Source of the DNA: an uncultured Collinsella sp.
GTDB lineage: Bacteria; Actinomycetota; Coriobacteriia; Coriobacteriales; Coriobacteriaceae
NCBI GenBank assembly: GCA_900540995.1
Contig: UQHO01000007.1
Span: 1-64,000, forward strand
Direction: 5' to 3'
Length of the DNA: 64,000 nt
The position numbers and the translations under genes are program-made. The notes under the pieces are model-generated. The model made no database searches. It worked only from the letters and a program-made list of their open reading frames with translations, and was not told the DNA's origin. Shown piece by piece: positions 9,278-17,808 of the stretch. Position 1 is the first letter of the stretch, and every line of letters begins with the position of its first letter.

Positions 9278-9317
9278 GGCGAAGGCCGCCTGGATCGTAT
9301 TCCAGGCGGCCTTCGCC
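9278..9317. terminator. Bidirectional-looking terminator between ffh and the DUF134 gene
   Basis: Perfect 17-bp stem: GGCGAAGGCCGCCTGGA (9278-9294) pairs with its exact complement at 9301-9317, loop of 6. It lies between two convergent genes and probably ends transcription from both sides, although the T-run on each side is weak. Confidence 0.75.
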
Positions 9318-9373
9318 GTTCGTTTGCAGGTTGTTGTACGCGTGGGAGCGTGCTGGCGGCAGGGTATTTGCCG

Positions 9374-10138
9374 CTAGTGGCAGCCGCAACCCTCGTGGCC
9401 CTTGTGCTCGTGATGGCCGTGGCAGCCGCAGGACTCGCCATGCTCATGGGCGTGCTCGTGGTCGTGACCATGGCAGTCGCAGGTGGCCTCGCTGGTCTGC
9501 GCGAGCGTGCCCGCGATAAGGGCCTCGACGCAGGCGTCGCAGCTGCCCTGGGCGCCCGCGTAGACCGTGATGCCGGCCTGGGTGAGCGCGTTGATGGCGC
9601 CGCCGCCGATACCGCCGCAGATGAGCGTGTCGACGCCGCCGTTGGCAAGAAGGCCCGCCAATGCGCCGTGACCGGTGCCGCCGGTGCCCACGACCTGTTC
9701 GTTGAGCACCTTGCCATCCTGGATGTCGTAGATCTTGAACTGCTCGCTACGGCCAAAGTGCATAAAGATGTTGCCGTTGTCGTATGTCGTTGCCACCCTC
9801 ATGGCGCCGACCTCCTTTGCTGGCCATGCGGCCGTCGTTGCGGTGATGGGGGAGTACGCGATAGTGCCGCCCTCGATGACGAGCGCCCGCCCGTTGACCA
9901 GCGCGTTTGCCACCTTGCGATGTGCGCGGCTGCAGATGGCCGCCACGGTGGCGCGGGCGATGCCCATTTGCTGGGCGACAGCCTCCTGATTGAGGCCTTC
10001 CAGGTCGCACAGGCGCAGGGCTTCGAGCTCATCGACCGTCATGTCGATCGCGTCTCCGCTGGCTAGGCCATCGGGGGTAAAGCCACGATATTCGGGGATG
10101 ATCCCAACGCGGCGCAATTTTTCGCGTCTTCCTGCCAT
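9374..10138 (-). CDS. DUF134 DNA-binding domain fused to NifX-type cofactor domain with His/Cys tail
   Basis: 254 residues read from ATG 10138, with GGAG 5 bases upstream; a longer start at 10183 has no ribosome site. Residues 1-95 are a DUF134 helix-turn-helix domain (DELEALRLCDLEGLNQEAVA, then an ARATVAAICSRAHRKV recognition helix). Residues about 113-215 match the NifX/dinitrogenase iron-molybdenum cofactor fold (MHFGRSEQFKIYDI, GGIGGGAINAL). The last 35 residues are almost only His, Cys, Gly, Glu and Asp, a probable metal-binding tail. The family is linked to Fe-S or metal handling; a metal-responsive repressor is my inference. Faces thyA across two palindromes. Confidence 0.85.
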   Translation of the reverse strand: MAGRREKLRRVGIIPEYRGFTPDGLASGDAIDMTVDELEALRLCDLEGLNQEAVAQQMGIARATVAAICSRAHRKVANALVNGRALVIEGGTIAYSPITATTAAWPAKEVGAMRVATTYDNGNIFMHFGRSEQFKIYDIQDGKVLNEQVVGTGGTGHGALAGLLANGGVDTLICGGIGGGAINALTQAGITVYAGAQGSCDACVEALIAGTLAQTSEATCDCHGHDHEHAHEHGESCGCHGHHEHKGHEGCGCH

Positions 10139-10152
10139 ACACACTCCAAACC

Positions 10153-10218
10153 TGACATATGTCAACAATAGAATAGCGCGCATGAGGAACCACGCAAGGT
10201 ATTTCTGGCATATGTCAG
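10153..10218. promoter_or_regulatory. Twin TGRCATATGTCA palindromes between divergent genes
   Basis: Perfect 12-bp palindrome TGACATATGTCA at 10153-10164, and a one-mismatch copy TGGCATATGTCA at 10206-10217 extended to CTG...CAG. The centres are 53 bp apart, close to five helical turns. They lie between the start of the DUF134-NifX gene and the thyA leader. Best read as operator pair for the DUF134 protein, by position and symmetry only. Confidence 0.6.
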
Positions 10219-10304
10219 AAAATGAGGGCTTATGTTTGGGCTGTGGGGCCGCGTGCGCCTGGGCTACAATAAAAATCGCTTATAGGCGACTGACAGGAGG
10301 GTCA

Positions 10305-11153
10305 ATGAGCAAGGCTGATCAACAGTTTGTATCCATGTGCCGCGATATTCTGGACCATGGCACCACCACCGAGGGCCAAAAGGTCCGTCCGGTGTGGGAG
10401 GATGGCACCCCTGCCTATACCATTAAAAACTTTGGCGTTACGGCACGCTACGACCTGCGCGAGGAGTTTCCCGCGCTTACCCTGCGCCGCACGGCGCTTA
10501 AGTCTGCGATGGACGAGATCTTGTGGATCTATCAAAAGAAGTCCAATAACGTCCATGACCTCAACAGCCATATTTGGGATGAGTGGGCCGACGAGACCGG
10601 CTCCATCGGCAAGGCCTACGGGTACCAGATTGGCCAGAAAAGCCATTACGCCGAGGGTGACTTCGACCAGATGGACCGTGTGCTGTACGACCTTAAGCGC
10701 ACGCCGTACAGCCGTCGCATTATGACGAACACCTACGTGTTCAGCGATCTGTCCGAGATGCATCTGTATCCGTGCGCCTACAGCGTGACCTATAACGTGA
10801 CGCAGCGCCCTCAGGACGACAAGCCGACGCTCAACATGATTCTCAACCAGCGCAGCCAGGACATTTTGGCCGCAAACAACTGGAACGTGTGCCAGTACGC
10901 CATTTTGCTGATGATGGTCGCGCAGTCGGTCGATATGATTCCCGGTGAGCTACTGCACGTGATCGCCGACGCCCATATCTATGATCGTCACGTCGATATC
11001 GTCCGCGAGCTTATCGAGCGTCCGCAGTTTGCGGCGCCCAAGGTAACGCTCAACCCCGATGTGCATGACTTCTATGCGTTTACGACCGATGACCTGATCG
11101 TCGAGGGCTACGAGCACGGCCCTCAGGTCAAAAACATTCCCATTGCTGTGTAG
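10305..11153 (+). CDS. thyA: Thymidylate synthase
   Basis: 282 residues. ThyA methylates dUMP to dTMP using methylene-tetrahydrofolate. The catalytic cysteine is Cys157 in LYPCAYSVTYNV; the nucleotide-binding blocks LNQRSQDILAANNWN and IADAHIYDRHVD and the closing NIPIAV are present. Start ATG 10305 is fixed by AGGAGG at 10295-10300; the frame remains open far upstream, but those codons overlap the operator region. A -10-like TACAAT lies at 10265-10270. Followed after nine bases by folA, which recycles the dihydrofolate it makes. Confidence 0.96.
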   Translation: MSKADQQFVSMCRDILDHGTTTEGQKVRPVWEDGTPAYTIKNFGVTARYDLREEFPALTLRRTALKSAMDEILWIYQKKSNNVHDLNSHIWDEWADETGSIGKAYGYQIGQKSHYAEGDFDQMDRVLYDLKRTPYSRRIMTNTYVFSDLSEMHLYPCAYSVTYNVTQRPQDDKPTLNMILNQRSQDILAANNWNVCQYAILLMMVAQSVDMIPGELLHVIADAHIYDRHVDIVRELIERPQFAAPKVTLNPDVHDFYAFTTDDLIVEGYEHGPQVKNIPIAV

Positions 11154-11162
11154 GTGACGAGC

Positions 11163-11681
11163 ATGACGTGTAAGCTTTCTGCCATCGTCGCTGTGTGTGA
11201 CGACTGGGGCATTGGCTGCGAGGGCGATATGGTGGTGTCCAACCGCGCCGACATGCGCCATTTTGTGGAGTGTACCAAGGGCCATCCGGTCATCATGGGG
11301 CGTAAGACGCTGCTGAGTTTTCCGGGCGGGCGTCCGCTCAAGAACCGTCGCAATATCGTGCTCACGCGCGACAAGGGCTTTGCGCCAGAGGGTGTCGATG
11401 TGGTGCATAGCGTTGATGAAGCGCTTTCCGCAGTTGCTGATGAGCCCGTTGCATGGGTAATCGGCGGCGGCGATGTGTATCGGCAGTTTTTGCCGTATTG
11501 CACCGAGGCCGAGGTCACGCATAACCACTGCGTGCATGCGGTGGATACGTATTTTCCCGACCTAGATGCCGATTCTGCGTGGGAGATTGCGCAGGCCGGA
11601 GAGGTTGCGACGATTGCCGCTGGCGAGGGTGACGAGGGCCTCAGGTATGAGTTCGTCACGTATCGTCGCGTTGAGGCGTAA
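11163..11681 (+). CDS. folA: Dihydrofolate reductase
   Basis: 172 residues. It shows the DHFR pattern: IGCEGDMVVSNRADMRHF (normally IG..G.LPW..), the NADPH-binding GRKTLLSFPGGRPLKNRRN and IGGGDVYRQFLPY. The active-site tryptophan of the LPW loop appears as VSN, so the substrate loop is divergent, but Asp of ADMRHF fits the catalytic acid position. ATG 11163 has AGGTGA 5 bases upstream; GTG 11154 has no ribosome site. Pairs with thyA in thymidylate synthesis. Confidence 0.9.
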   Translation: MTCKLSAIVAVCDDWGIGCEGDMVVSNRADMRHFVECTKGHPVIMGRKTLLSFPGGRPLKNRRNIVLTRDKGFAPEGVDVVHSVDEALSAVADEPVAWVIGGGDVYRQFLPYCTEAEVTHNHCVHAVDTYFPDLDADSAWEIAQAGEVATIAAGEGDEGLRYEFVTYRRVEA

Positions 11682-11790
11682 AACCGATTATCCCTTCGGT
11701 ATGATCGGGTTGAAATGAGTGACGGGGTGGCGCATGGCGTTGCCCCGATATTTGTATAGGTGCTGCAAAGAAAGGTGCGGGCTGGCTGCT

Positions 11791-12705
11791 ATGACTGATG
11801 CCGTTGAGGTGCTGCGAATCGATTCGCTCGAGGATGACCGGCTCGATGCCTACGTGCGACTGACCGAGCGCGAGCTGCGTTGCGTGCTGGAGCCGCAGAA
11901 GGGCATCTTTATTGCGGAGAGCGCCAAGGTTATCGAGCGTGCGGTGCGTGCTGGATACGAGCCGGTGAGTTTTCTTTTGGGCGAGCGCTGGCTCGACCAG
12001 ATGATGCCGCTGTTTGAGCGCCTGGTTGTGCGCGAGGGCGCGGGTCCGGTTCCTGTGTTCGTGGCCTCCATGGAGCTCATGGAGCAGTTGACGGGCTTTA
12101 ACGTGACGCGCGGTGCGCTCGCGGCGTTCCGTCGCCCGCGTCAGATTCCTGTTGATGAGTTCCTGGGCGGCGTTGTCGAGGCGGCGGGGGAGCGCCCGGT
12201 GCGCGTATGCGTGCTTGAGGGTATTGTCGACCACACAAACGTGGGCGCGATTTTCCGCTCGGCCGCCGCGCTCAACGTCGACGGCATTTTGGTGAGCCCT
12301 ACGTGCTGCGATCCGCTGTATCGTCGCTCGGCTCGTGTGAGCATGGGCACGGTGTTCCAGGTACCCTCGACGCGCATTGGCAGCGAGGCGCGCGTATGGC
12401 CGCATGATGGGCTGGCGGCGCTGCACGATGCCGGCTTTTCGTGTGCCGCCATGGCGTTGACGGATGATTCGGTGTCGCTGGATGATCCCGTGCTGCAGGA
12501 GATTGACCGCCTGGCAATCTTTATGGGCACCGAGGGCGCCGGCCTGGGCGCCAAAACCATCGCTGGTTGCGACCGCGCCGTGCGTATTCCGATGGCGCAC
12601 GGGGTCGATTCACTCAACGTTGCCGCTGCGAGTGCCGTCGCCTTTTGGCAGCTGTGCCCGCATGTGAGCAACGAGTACCACTACCAGCCGGGTTTGTATC
12701 ACTAG
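11791..12705 (+). CDS. SpoU/TrmH-family RNA 2'-O-methyltransferase
   Basis: 304 residues from ATG 11791; ATG 11734 would add 19 residues and is possible since neither has a strong ribosome site. The C-terminal half is a SPOUT methyltransferase with HTNVGAIFRSAAALNVDG, the SAM loop FMGTEGAGLG and RIPMAHGVDSLNVAAAS. The N-terminal half is the small substrate-binding domain. It likely methylates rRNA or tRNA ribose; the exact target cannot be read from sequence. Confidence 0.9.
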   Translation: MTDAVEVLRIDSLEDDRLDAYVRLTERELRCVLEPQKGIFIAESAKVIERAVRAGYEPVSFLLGERWLDQMMPLFERLVVREGAGPVPVFVASMELMEQLTGFNVTRGALAAFRRPRQIPVDEFLGGVVEAAGERPVRVCVLEGIVDHTNVGAIFRSAAALNVDGILVSPTCCDPLYRRSARVSMGTVFQVPSTRIGSEARVWPHDGLAALHDAGFSCAAMALTDDSVSLDDPVLQEIDRLAIFMGTEGAGLGAKTIAGCDRAVRIPMAHGVDSLNVAAASAVAFWQLCPHVSNEYHYQPGLYH

Positions 12706-12830
12706 GCAGATATTTCGCACCGGGCTCTGATTCGGGGTGTATCGGCCGATCCCGGTCGGTGCTAAGCTGGTATTGGCTTTGGTCTTAAATTGCCGTTTTA
12801 TTGTTTGACGTACGCTGGTGGGGAGGGCGT

Positions 12831-14180
12831 GTGGCTAAGAAATCTACGGCTATTGATGTAACGCAGGGTGTCATTTGGCAGCAGCTGCTTTCGCTGTGCG
12901 TTCCCATCTTCTTTAGCTCGTTTTTTCAGCAGGCATACACGCTTATCGGTACCTATATCGTCGGTCAGTTTGGCGGTAAGCTCGCGCTGGGCGGCATTCA
13001 AGCCACGATGGTCCTCACCGAGCTCTGCATTGGCTTTTGCGTTGGCGTTGGCGCTGGTTGTGCCGTTATCACGGGTCAGTTTTTTGGCCAGCACGATGAT
13101 GAGCGTCTGAGCCGTTCGGTCCATACGGCCATGACGCTTGCGCTGGTGGGCGGTATCGTTTTCTCGATTCTTGGCATAGTGTTCGTTGAGCCCATGCTGG
13201 TGCTTATGAACACGCCGCATGAACTATTGGCCGAGGGCGTGGCCTATGCTCGCTGTTATTTTGCCGCGATGGTTGCGGCACTGCTGCTTAATATGGGAAC
13301 CGCACTGCTGCGTGCCGTGGGCGACACACGCGGGCCCGCCGTGATCATTGCCTCTGGCTGCCTGGTTAACGTGGTGCTGGATATCATCTTTGTCGCTGTG
13401 TTGCATATGGAGGCGCTGGGCTGTGGCATCGCAGTGGCGCTGACCATTTGCTCCAATGCAACGATGATCGTGTTGCGCATGATGCGCGCTCCGGGTGCAT
13501 GGCGTCTTTCGCTGTCTAGGCTCGGCATCGATCGCGGTATTTGCAAGAGTATGATCTCGTGTGGTCTGCCACTCGGTTTTCAATCGGCTGCCTATTCGAT
13601 CTCGAACGTGTTGATCCAGGTGTCGGTTAATTCGTTTGGCGCCGATGTCACGACTGCTTGGGGTCTATCTGGCCGCCTGGACGGCATTATCTGGATGGTG
13701 ACCGAGGCGCTCGGCGTGTCGATCACCACGTTCTCGGCGCAGAACTTTGGTGCGCGCAATTACGATCGCATGCGAAAGGGATACCACACGTCGCTCGTGC
13801 TGTCGTTTATGCTCATTGGTGGCCTGTCTGCCGTGCTGCTTGTGTTCTCGGGTCCGTTGTCGCGTTTGTTCATCGACGATGCCGCGATTTCGGCCTACAC
13901 CACGACGATTCTTCATTTCATCGCGCCGTTCTACGCGATCTTCTCGATTATCGAAAACGCGTCTGGCTCCATCCGCGGCGCTGGCGTGAGCTTCCAGCCT
14001 ATGATGCTCACGATCTTCGGCACGGTCGTGCTCCGCGTGGCGTGGGTGTTCGCGATTATGCCGCTCGACCCCTCGCTCGAGCATCTGCTGCTGGTCTACC
14101 CCGTAACCTGGGTAATCACCGCCGCGATGTTCACCGTCTACCATCACAGCGGCAACTGGCTAGGCCGCGCCACTGCCTAG
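12831..14180 (+). CDS. MATE-family multidrug efflux transporter
   Basis: 449 residues, about 12 membrane helices in two similar halves, the length and shape of MATE exporters. Typical blocks include SSFFQQAYTLIGTYIVGQFGG near the start, GDTRGPAVI near residue 165, and a second-half repeat FGAQNF-like SAQNFGARNYDRM. GTG 12831 is preceded by GGGAGGG. It probably exports cationic drugs or metabolites using Na+ or H+; substrate unknown. Ends head-on against the cobO-like gene, sharing a hairpin. Confidence 0.93.
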   Translation: MAKKSTAIDVTQGVIWQQLLSLCVPIFFSSFFQQAYTLIGTYIVGQFGGKLALGGIQATMVLTELCIGFCVGVGAGCAVITGQFFGQHDDERLSRSVHTAMTLALVGGIVFSILGIVFVEPMLVLMNTPHELLAEGVAYARCYFAAMVAALLLNMGTALLRAVGDTRGPAVIIASGCLVNVVLDIIFVAVLHMEALGCGIAVALTICSNATMIVLRMMRAPGAWRLSLSRLGIDRGICKSMISCGLPLGFQSAAYSISNVLIQVSVNSFGADVTTAWGLSGRLDGIIWMVTEALGVSITTFSAQNFGARNYDRMRKGYHTSLVLSFMLIGGLSAVLLVFSGPLSRLFIDDAAISAYTTTILHFIAPFYAIFSIIENASGSIRGAGVSFQPMMLTIFGTVVLRVAWVFAIMPLDPSLEHLLLVYPVTWVITAAMFTVYHHSGNWLGRATA

Positions 14181-14206
14181 CCATTGGGGACGTCCGCAAT
14201 GGCTAG
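14157..14206. terminator. Overlapping alternative hairpins between convergent genes
   Basis: TGGCTAGGC (14157-14165) can pair with GCCTAGCCA (14175-14183), or CTAGCCATTG (14177-14186) can pair with CAATGGCTAG (14197-14206). The two stems share the middle segment and are mutually exclusive. The second encloses GGGGACGTCC. It overlaps the stop codons of both genes and probably acts as shared 3' structure; no long T-run is present. Confidence 0.45.
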
Positions 14207-14679
14207 TATTCGATGCCTTGGCGGGCTAGGAGGCCTTCGTCGAAGTAGTGTTTGACGGGGCGCATTTCGGTGACCAGGTCTGCCAGATCGGCGTGGGGCA
14301 GCAGACCGCGGCCGGTGAGCACGAGCTCCGTGGTGGTTGGTTTCATCGCGATCAACGCTTCGACATCTTCGCGCGTCACAAAGCCCCGTCGCATGGCCTC
14401 GCCGAGTTCATCCAAAATGAGCACGTCGACCTGCGAGATCTGTTCGCGTGCAAGTTCCATGATCTGCTCGGCGCAAGCCTCGGGCGTGTCGCGATCGGCC
14501 TGTACAATGCGCAGTCCCAGGCGCGGCGCGGCATCGTGTTCGGCGCAGTGCAGCTTCTTGGCAAACTGAAGCATGAGTACGTTAAGTCCATAGCCCGTGG
14601 CGCGCAGCGCAAGCCCCAGCGCAGCCGTCGTCTTGCCCTTGCCGTCGCCCGTATAGATTTGAACCTTGCCGACTCCCAG
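14203..14679 (-). CDS. cobO: Cob(I)alamin adenosyltransferase (CobO/BtuR type)
   Basis: 158 residues if read from CTG 14679. The P-loop TGDGKGKTTAALG lies at residues 10-22, then LDELGEAMRRGF and ELVLTGRGLLP, all hallmarks of CobO/BtuR, which adds the adenosyl group to cobalamin or cobyrinic acid diamide. The frame is closed upstream by TAA and contains no ATG, GTG or TTG before the P-loop; the only near-start codon behind a ribosome site is CTG, with AGAAGG 5 bases before it. Starting at the internal ATG 14574 would delete the P-loop. Length fits short members of the family. Confidence 0.85.
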   Translation of the reverse strand: MGVGKVQIYTGDGKGKTTAALGLALRATGYGLNVLMLQFAKKLHCAEHDAAPRLGLRIVQADRDTPEACAEQIMELAREQISQVDVLILDELGEAMRRGFVTREDVEALIAMKPTTTELVLTGRGLLPHADLADLVTEMRPVKHYFDEGLLARQGIEY

Positions 14680-14780
14680 TGATGCCTTCTCTGTCCTTTC
14701 GTGCCCGGCGTCGGTTTATCGCCGTCCGGGTTGGGTATTCTAGAAAACATTATCAACCCCAGTAGATGGAGTTCAAGCAG

Positions 14781-16673
14781 ATGGAGATGGATGACAATAA
14801 ACGTAGACGGAATATGATCCTCTACGTGCTCATCGCCTTCGTCGTCTACCTCGTGCTCTCGACCGTTCTGTTCCCCAACATCGGTCACACGCAGCAGATT
14901 ACGAAGACCGATTACTCGACGTTTGTCAAAGCGCTCGATAAGAAGAGCGTCGACAAGGTCGAGTACAACACGGACGATTACACGATTTATTACACCAAGA
15001 AGGGCGAGGACGAGAATATCGCCTACAAGACGACCGGTGTGCCGAATGACGCGGGCTTTACCGATCGCGTGCTTGAGTCCGGTGCTTCGCTTGAGTCGGT
15101 CGTTCCCGATAAGAACTCGGGCCTGATGACCTACTACCTGCTCACCCTCATTCTTCCCATGGTGATTTTCTTCCTGATTGGCTGGTGGCTCAACCGCCGC
15201 ATGAAGAAGGCCATGGGTGATGACGGTCCGTCGATGAACTTTGGCGGCGGTGGTTTTGGCGGCGGTGGACTGGGCAAGTCCGGCGCGCGCGTGATCGCCT
15301 CCAAGGACGTGGGCGTGACCTTTAAGGATGTCGCCGGCCAGGAAGAGGCCAAGGAGTCCCTCAAGGAGGTCGTCGACTTTCTGGAGAAGCCGCAGCGCTA
15401 CGAGGAGATCGGCGCCAAACTGCCACGCGGCGCTCTCCTTGTCGGCCCTCCGGGTACGGGTAAGACCCTGCTTGCCAAGGCTGTTGCCGGCGAGGCGGGC
15501 GTTCCGTTCTTTAGTATTTCTGGTTCTGAGTTTGTTGAGATGTTCGTCGGCCGTGGCGCCGCTAAGGTTCGCGATCTGTTTAAGCAGGCCAAGGAAAAGG
15601 CCCCGTGCATCGTCTTTATCGATGAGATCGATACCATCGGCAAGAAGCGCGATGGCGGCGGCTTTAGCGGCAACGACGAGCGCGAGCAGACGCTCAACCA
15701 GCTGCTGACCGAGATGGACGGCTTCGATAACCACAAAGGTATCGTCGTCCTCGCTGCTACCAACCGTCCCGACAGCCTCGATCCTGCTCTGCTGCGCCCC
15801 GGTCGTTTTGACCGCCGCATCCCCGTTGAGCTGCCCGACCTGACCGGTCGCAAGAACATCCTTGAGCTCCATGCCAAGAGCGTGAAGACGCAGCCCCCGA
15901 TCGACCTGACCGCGATTGCCCGCGCCACGCCCGGTGCCTCGGGCGCCGACCTGGCCAATATCATCAACGAGGGTGCTCTGCGTGCCGTCCGCGAGGGTCG
16001 CAAGCGCGCCACGCAGGACGATTTTGAGGAGTCGGTGGAGGTTGTCATCGCCGGTCAGCAGCGCAAGTCCACGGTTCTGTCCGACCACGAGAAACAGGTC
16101 GTGTCCTATCACGAGATCGGCCATGCCATCGTTGCCGCCCGCCAGAAGGGTTCTGCGCCGGTTACCAAGATCACCATCGTGCCGCGTACGAGCGGTGCTC
16201 TGGGCTACACCATGCAGGTCGAGGAGGACGAGCGCTTCTTGACCACGCGCCAGGAGGTGCTCGACAAACTCGCCGTCTACTGCGGCGGACGTGCTGCCGA
16301 GGAGCTCATCTTTGGTGAGATGACGACTGGCGCGGCCAATGATATCGAGCAGGCCACCAAGCTCGCCCGTAACATGGTGACGCGCTTTGGTATGTCGGAA
16401 GAGTTTGGCATGATGGCGCTCGGTACCGTTCAGAATGCCTACCTCAACCAGGACACGTCGCTCACCTGCGCCCCCGGTACGGCCGAGCGCGTCGACGCGA
16501 TCGTCGCCAAGCTGATCGAGGATGCGCATGACCGCGCTCTGCAGATCCTCAAGGAGAACAAGTTCAAGCTCCATGAGCTGGCTCGTTATCTGTACAAGAA
16601 GGAGACCATCACGGGTGAGGAGTTCATGAACCTCCTCACGCGCGAGAATCCGCTGATGCCAAAGCAGCAGTAA
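14781..16673 (+). CDS. ftsH: ATP-dependent zinc metalloprotease FtsH
   Basis: 630 residues from ATG 14781, which has GGAG 9 bases upstream; ATG 14766 and 14787 are alternatives. Two membrane helices (about residues 15-35 and 115-140) flank an extracellular domain. The AAA+ module has Walker [18 protein letters not shown] and the SRH arginines in RPGRFDRR. The zinc site HEIGH is at about residue 444, with the third ligand region further on. FtsH degrades membrane and regulatory proteins. Transcribed away from cobO; a strong terminator follows. Confidence 0.97.
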   Translation: MEMDDNKRRRNMILYVLIAFVVYLVLSTVLFPNIGHTQQITKTDYSTFVKALDKKSVDKVEYNTDDYTIYYTKKGEDENIAYKTTGVPNDAGFTDRVLESGASLESVVPDKNSGLMTYYLLTLILPMVIFFLIGWWLNRRMKKAMGDDGPSMNFGGGGFGGGGLGKSGARVIASKDVGVTFKDVAGQEEAKESLKEVVDFLEKPQRYEEIGAKLPRGALLVGPPGTGKTLLAKAVAGEAGVPFFSISGSEFVEMFVGRGAAKVRDLFKQAKEKAPCIVFIDEIDTIGKKRDGGGFSGNDEREQTLNQLLTEMDGFDNHKGIVVLAATNRPDSLDPALLRPGRFDRRIPVELPDLTGRKNILELHAKSVKTQPPIDLTAIARATPGASGADLANIINEGALRAVREGRKRATQDDFEESVEVVIAGQQRKSTVLSDHEKQVVSYHEIGHAIVAARQKGSAPVTKITIVPRTSGALGYTMQVEEDERFLTTRQEVLDKLAVYCGGRAAEELIFGEMTTGAANDIEQATKLARNMVTRFGMSEEFGMMALGTVQNAYLNQDTSLTCAPGTAERVDAIVAKLIEDAHDRALQILKENKFKLHELARYLYKKETITGEEFMNLLTRENPLMPKQQ

Positions 16674-16694
16674 TACTGGTTGCGCAGTGTCTAT

Positions 16695-16731
16695 CGCCCC
16701 ATTTGAGTGTCCATCTCAAATGGGGCGTTTT
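16695..16731 (+). terminator. Intrinsic terminator after ftsH
   Basis: Perfect 13-bp stem CGCCCCATTTGAG (16695-16707) with its complement at 16715-16727, 7-nt loop, followed by TTTT. It lies 21 bases after the ftsH stop and just upstream of the DUF523 ribosome site. Confidence 0.9.
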
Positions 16732-16749
16732 GCGTGGGGAGAGTTGAAT

Positions 16750-17211
16750 ATGAAGATCGTGGTAAGTGCCTGCTTGATGGGCGAGAACTGCAAGTATAAC
16801 GGGCTCGATAACTACCATCGCGAGCTGGTCGAAGCGTGCGAATGCACGGGGACCGAGGTCCTGCTGGTGTGCCCTGAGGTCTTTGGTGGCCTGCCCACGC
16901 CGCGCAAGCCGTCTGAGATTGTGAACGGCGAGGTTCGCACCTGCGAGGGCACCTCAGTCGATCGCGAGTTTCGCCTGGGTGCCCAACGTGCGCTCGATAT
17001 GTGTGAGCGGGCGGGCGGCCCGTCCGAGATCGCTGGGTGCGTCTTGCAGGATCGTAGCCCCTCGTGCGGTGCGAGTCGCGTCTACGATGGCACCTTTAGC
17101 GGTACGCTCACCGCGGGCAACGGTGTTTTTGTCGATCTGCTGCTGCGTCACGGGTACCGTGTGATTCCGGCTAGCGAGTTCGATCCCAGCATGCTGGAAC
17201 ATTGTCCATAG
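16750..17211 (+). CDS. DUF523 family protein
   Basis: 153 residues, a normal length for DUF523. Conserved cysteine-containing blocks are visible: VSACLMGENCKYNG at the N-terminus, VCPEVFGGLPTPRKP and QDRSPSCGASRVYDG. These suggest a metal or Fe-S site, but no reaction is established that I can name. ATG 16750 follows GGGGAGAG; a frame extension to 16687 runs through the ftsH terminator and is rejected. Confidence 0.9.
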   Translation: MKIVVSACLMGENCKYNGLDNYHRELVEACECTGTEVLLVCPEVFGGLPTPRKPSEIVNGEVRTCEGTSVDREFRLGAQRALDMCERAGGPSEIAGCVLQDRSPSCGASRVYDGTFSGTLTAGNGVFVDLLLRHGYRVIPASEFDPSMLEHCP

Positions 17212-17215
17212 CGCT

Positions 17216-17311
17216 CGAACCAAACACTTCCTCACGGGTGACCGTTTTGGCATCATCCGTGAAGTTGATATTGAGTACGACCCGGTCATCAAAGACGTAG
17301 AACGAGTTGAC
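17216..17311 (-). pseudogene. C-terminal scrap of a serine-recombinase-like protein
   Basis: On the minus strand the segment VNSFYVFDDRVVLNINF continuing to TREEVFGS resembles the C-terminal strand-rich tail of large serine recombinases. It has no start of its own, upstream sequence is out of frame, and it runs into the 3' end of the DUF523 gene. Read as a decayed mobile-element remnant; the assignment is by pattern memory only. Confidence 0.35.
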
Positions 17312-17415
17312 AGGCGCCGTACCCAGGCAGCCCCTCCCCGCGGCCCTCGCGCAGGAACGCGCACACGGCCTTCCCGTCTTTTGCGCTCCTCCCGGAACTG
17401 TCCACATCAGTGTAG

Positions 17416-17694
17416 CCAATCCAGTCCGCCAAGGGCTGCAGACCGGACAACGCGGCGATGGAGGGCTTCTTCGGCCTGCTCAAGAAGGAGTTCTGGCACG
17501 GCAGGGACTGGTCGGACTGGACCCCCGCCCGCTTCATCGAGGAGCTCGGGGGCTGGATCGGTCGATACAATACGGAGAGGCGCAGCGATGCGCTCGGTGG
17601 CTGGATCGGTCGATACAATATGGAGAGGCGCAGCGATGCGCTCGGTGGCCGCACGCCGGCCGAGTTCCGCTCCGCGCTGGGAAGGGCCGCGTAA
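17416..17694 (+). pseudogene. IS3-family transposase OrfB, C-terminal remnant
   Basis: The reading begins after an in-frame TAG and shows SAKGCRPDNAAMEGFFGLLK, then a W..FIEEL..W...YN..R block and GRTPAEFRSAL, the closing part of the IS3/IS150 integrase domain including the region of the last catalytic glutamate (AMEGFFG). Everything upstream (the first two Asp blocks) is missing. A 48-bp in-frame duplication interrupts the YN-RR region. Cannot be functional. Confidence 0.75.
17551..17646 (+). repeat. 48-bp tandem duplication in the transposase remnant
   Basis: Two head-to-tail units, 17551-17598 and 17599-17646, differ at one base (TACG versus TATG). The unit is 16 codons, so the frame is kept and a 16-residue segment beginning GWIGRYN is duplicated. 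Confidence 0.95.
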
Positions 17695-17808
17695 CGGTCC
17701 AAGAAATCGTCCGCAGTCCCCATTCTTGCCCCTTTGGGACAGCTTTTGTTGGGGCGTGCCTGCCCCAAACCCTGCTAGGAACGAGTACAGCAAACTGGAA
17801 TTTTCAAA

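Noticed and set aside
9272..10066. Plus-strand frame opposite the DUF134-NifX gene
   Set aside because: Begins inside the ffh terminator and overlaps a clearly coding minus-strand gene.
12706..12830. Riboswitch before the MATE gene
   Set aside because: Only a weak GCACCG/CGGTGC stem is present; no known riboswitch core was recognised.
14376..16574. Very long open frame on the minus strand opposite ftsH
   Set aside because: Antisense shadow of a high-GC gene; product is Leu/Arg/Gly-rich without recognisable domains, while ftsH on the other strand is certain.
16687..16749. Upstream extension of the DUF523 gene
   Set aside because: These codons overlap the ftsH terminator stem, and the ribosome site fits ATG 16750.
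17289..17768. 159-codon minus-strand frame across the IS3 remnant
   Set aside because: Mostly antisense to the transposase remnant and includes the translated 48-bp duplication; only the short recombinase-like scrap nearby looks meaningful.
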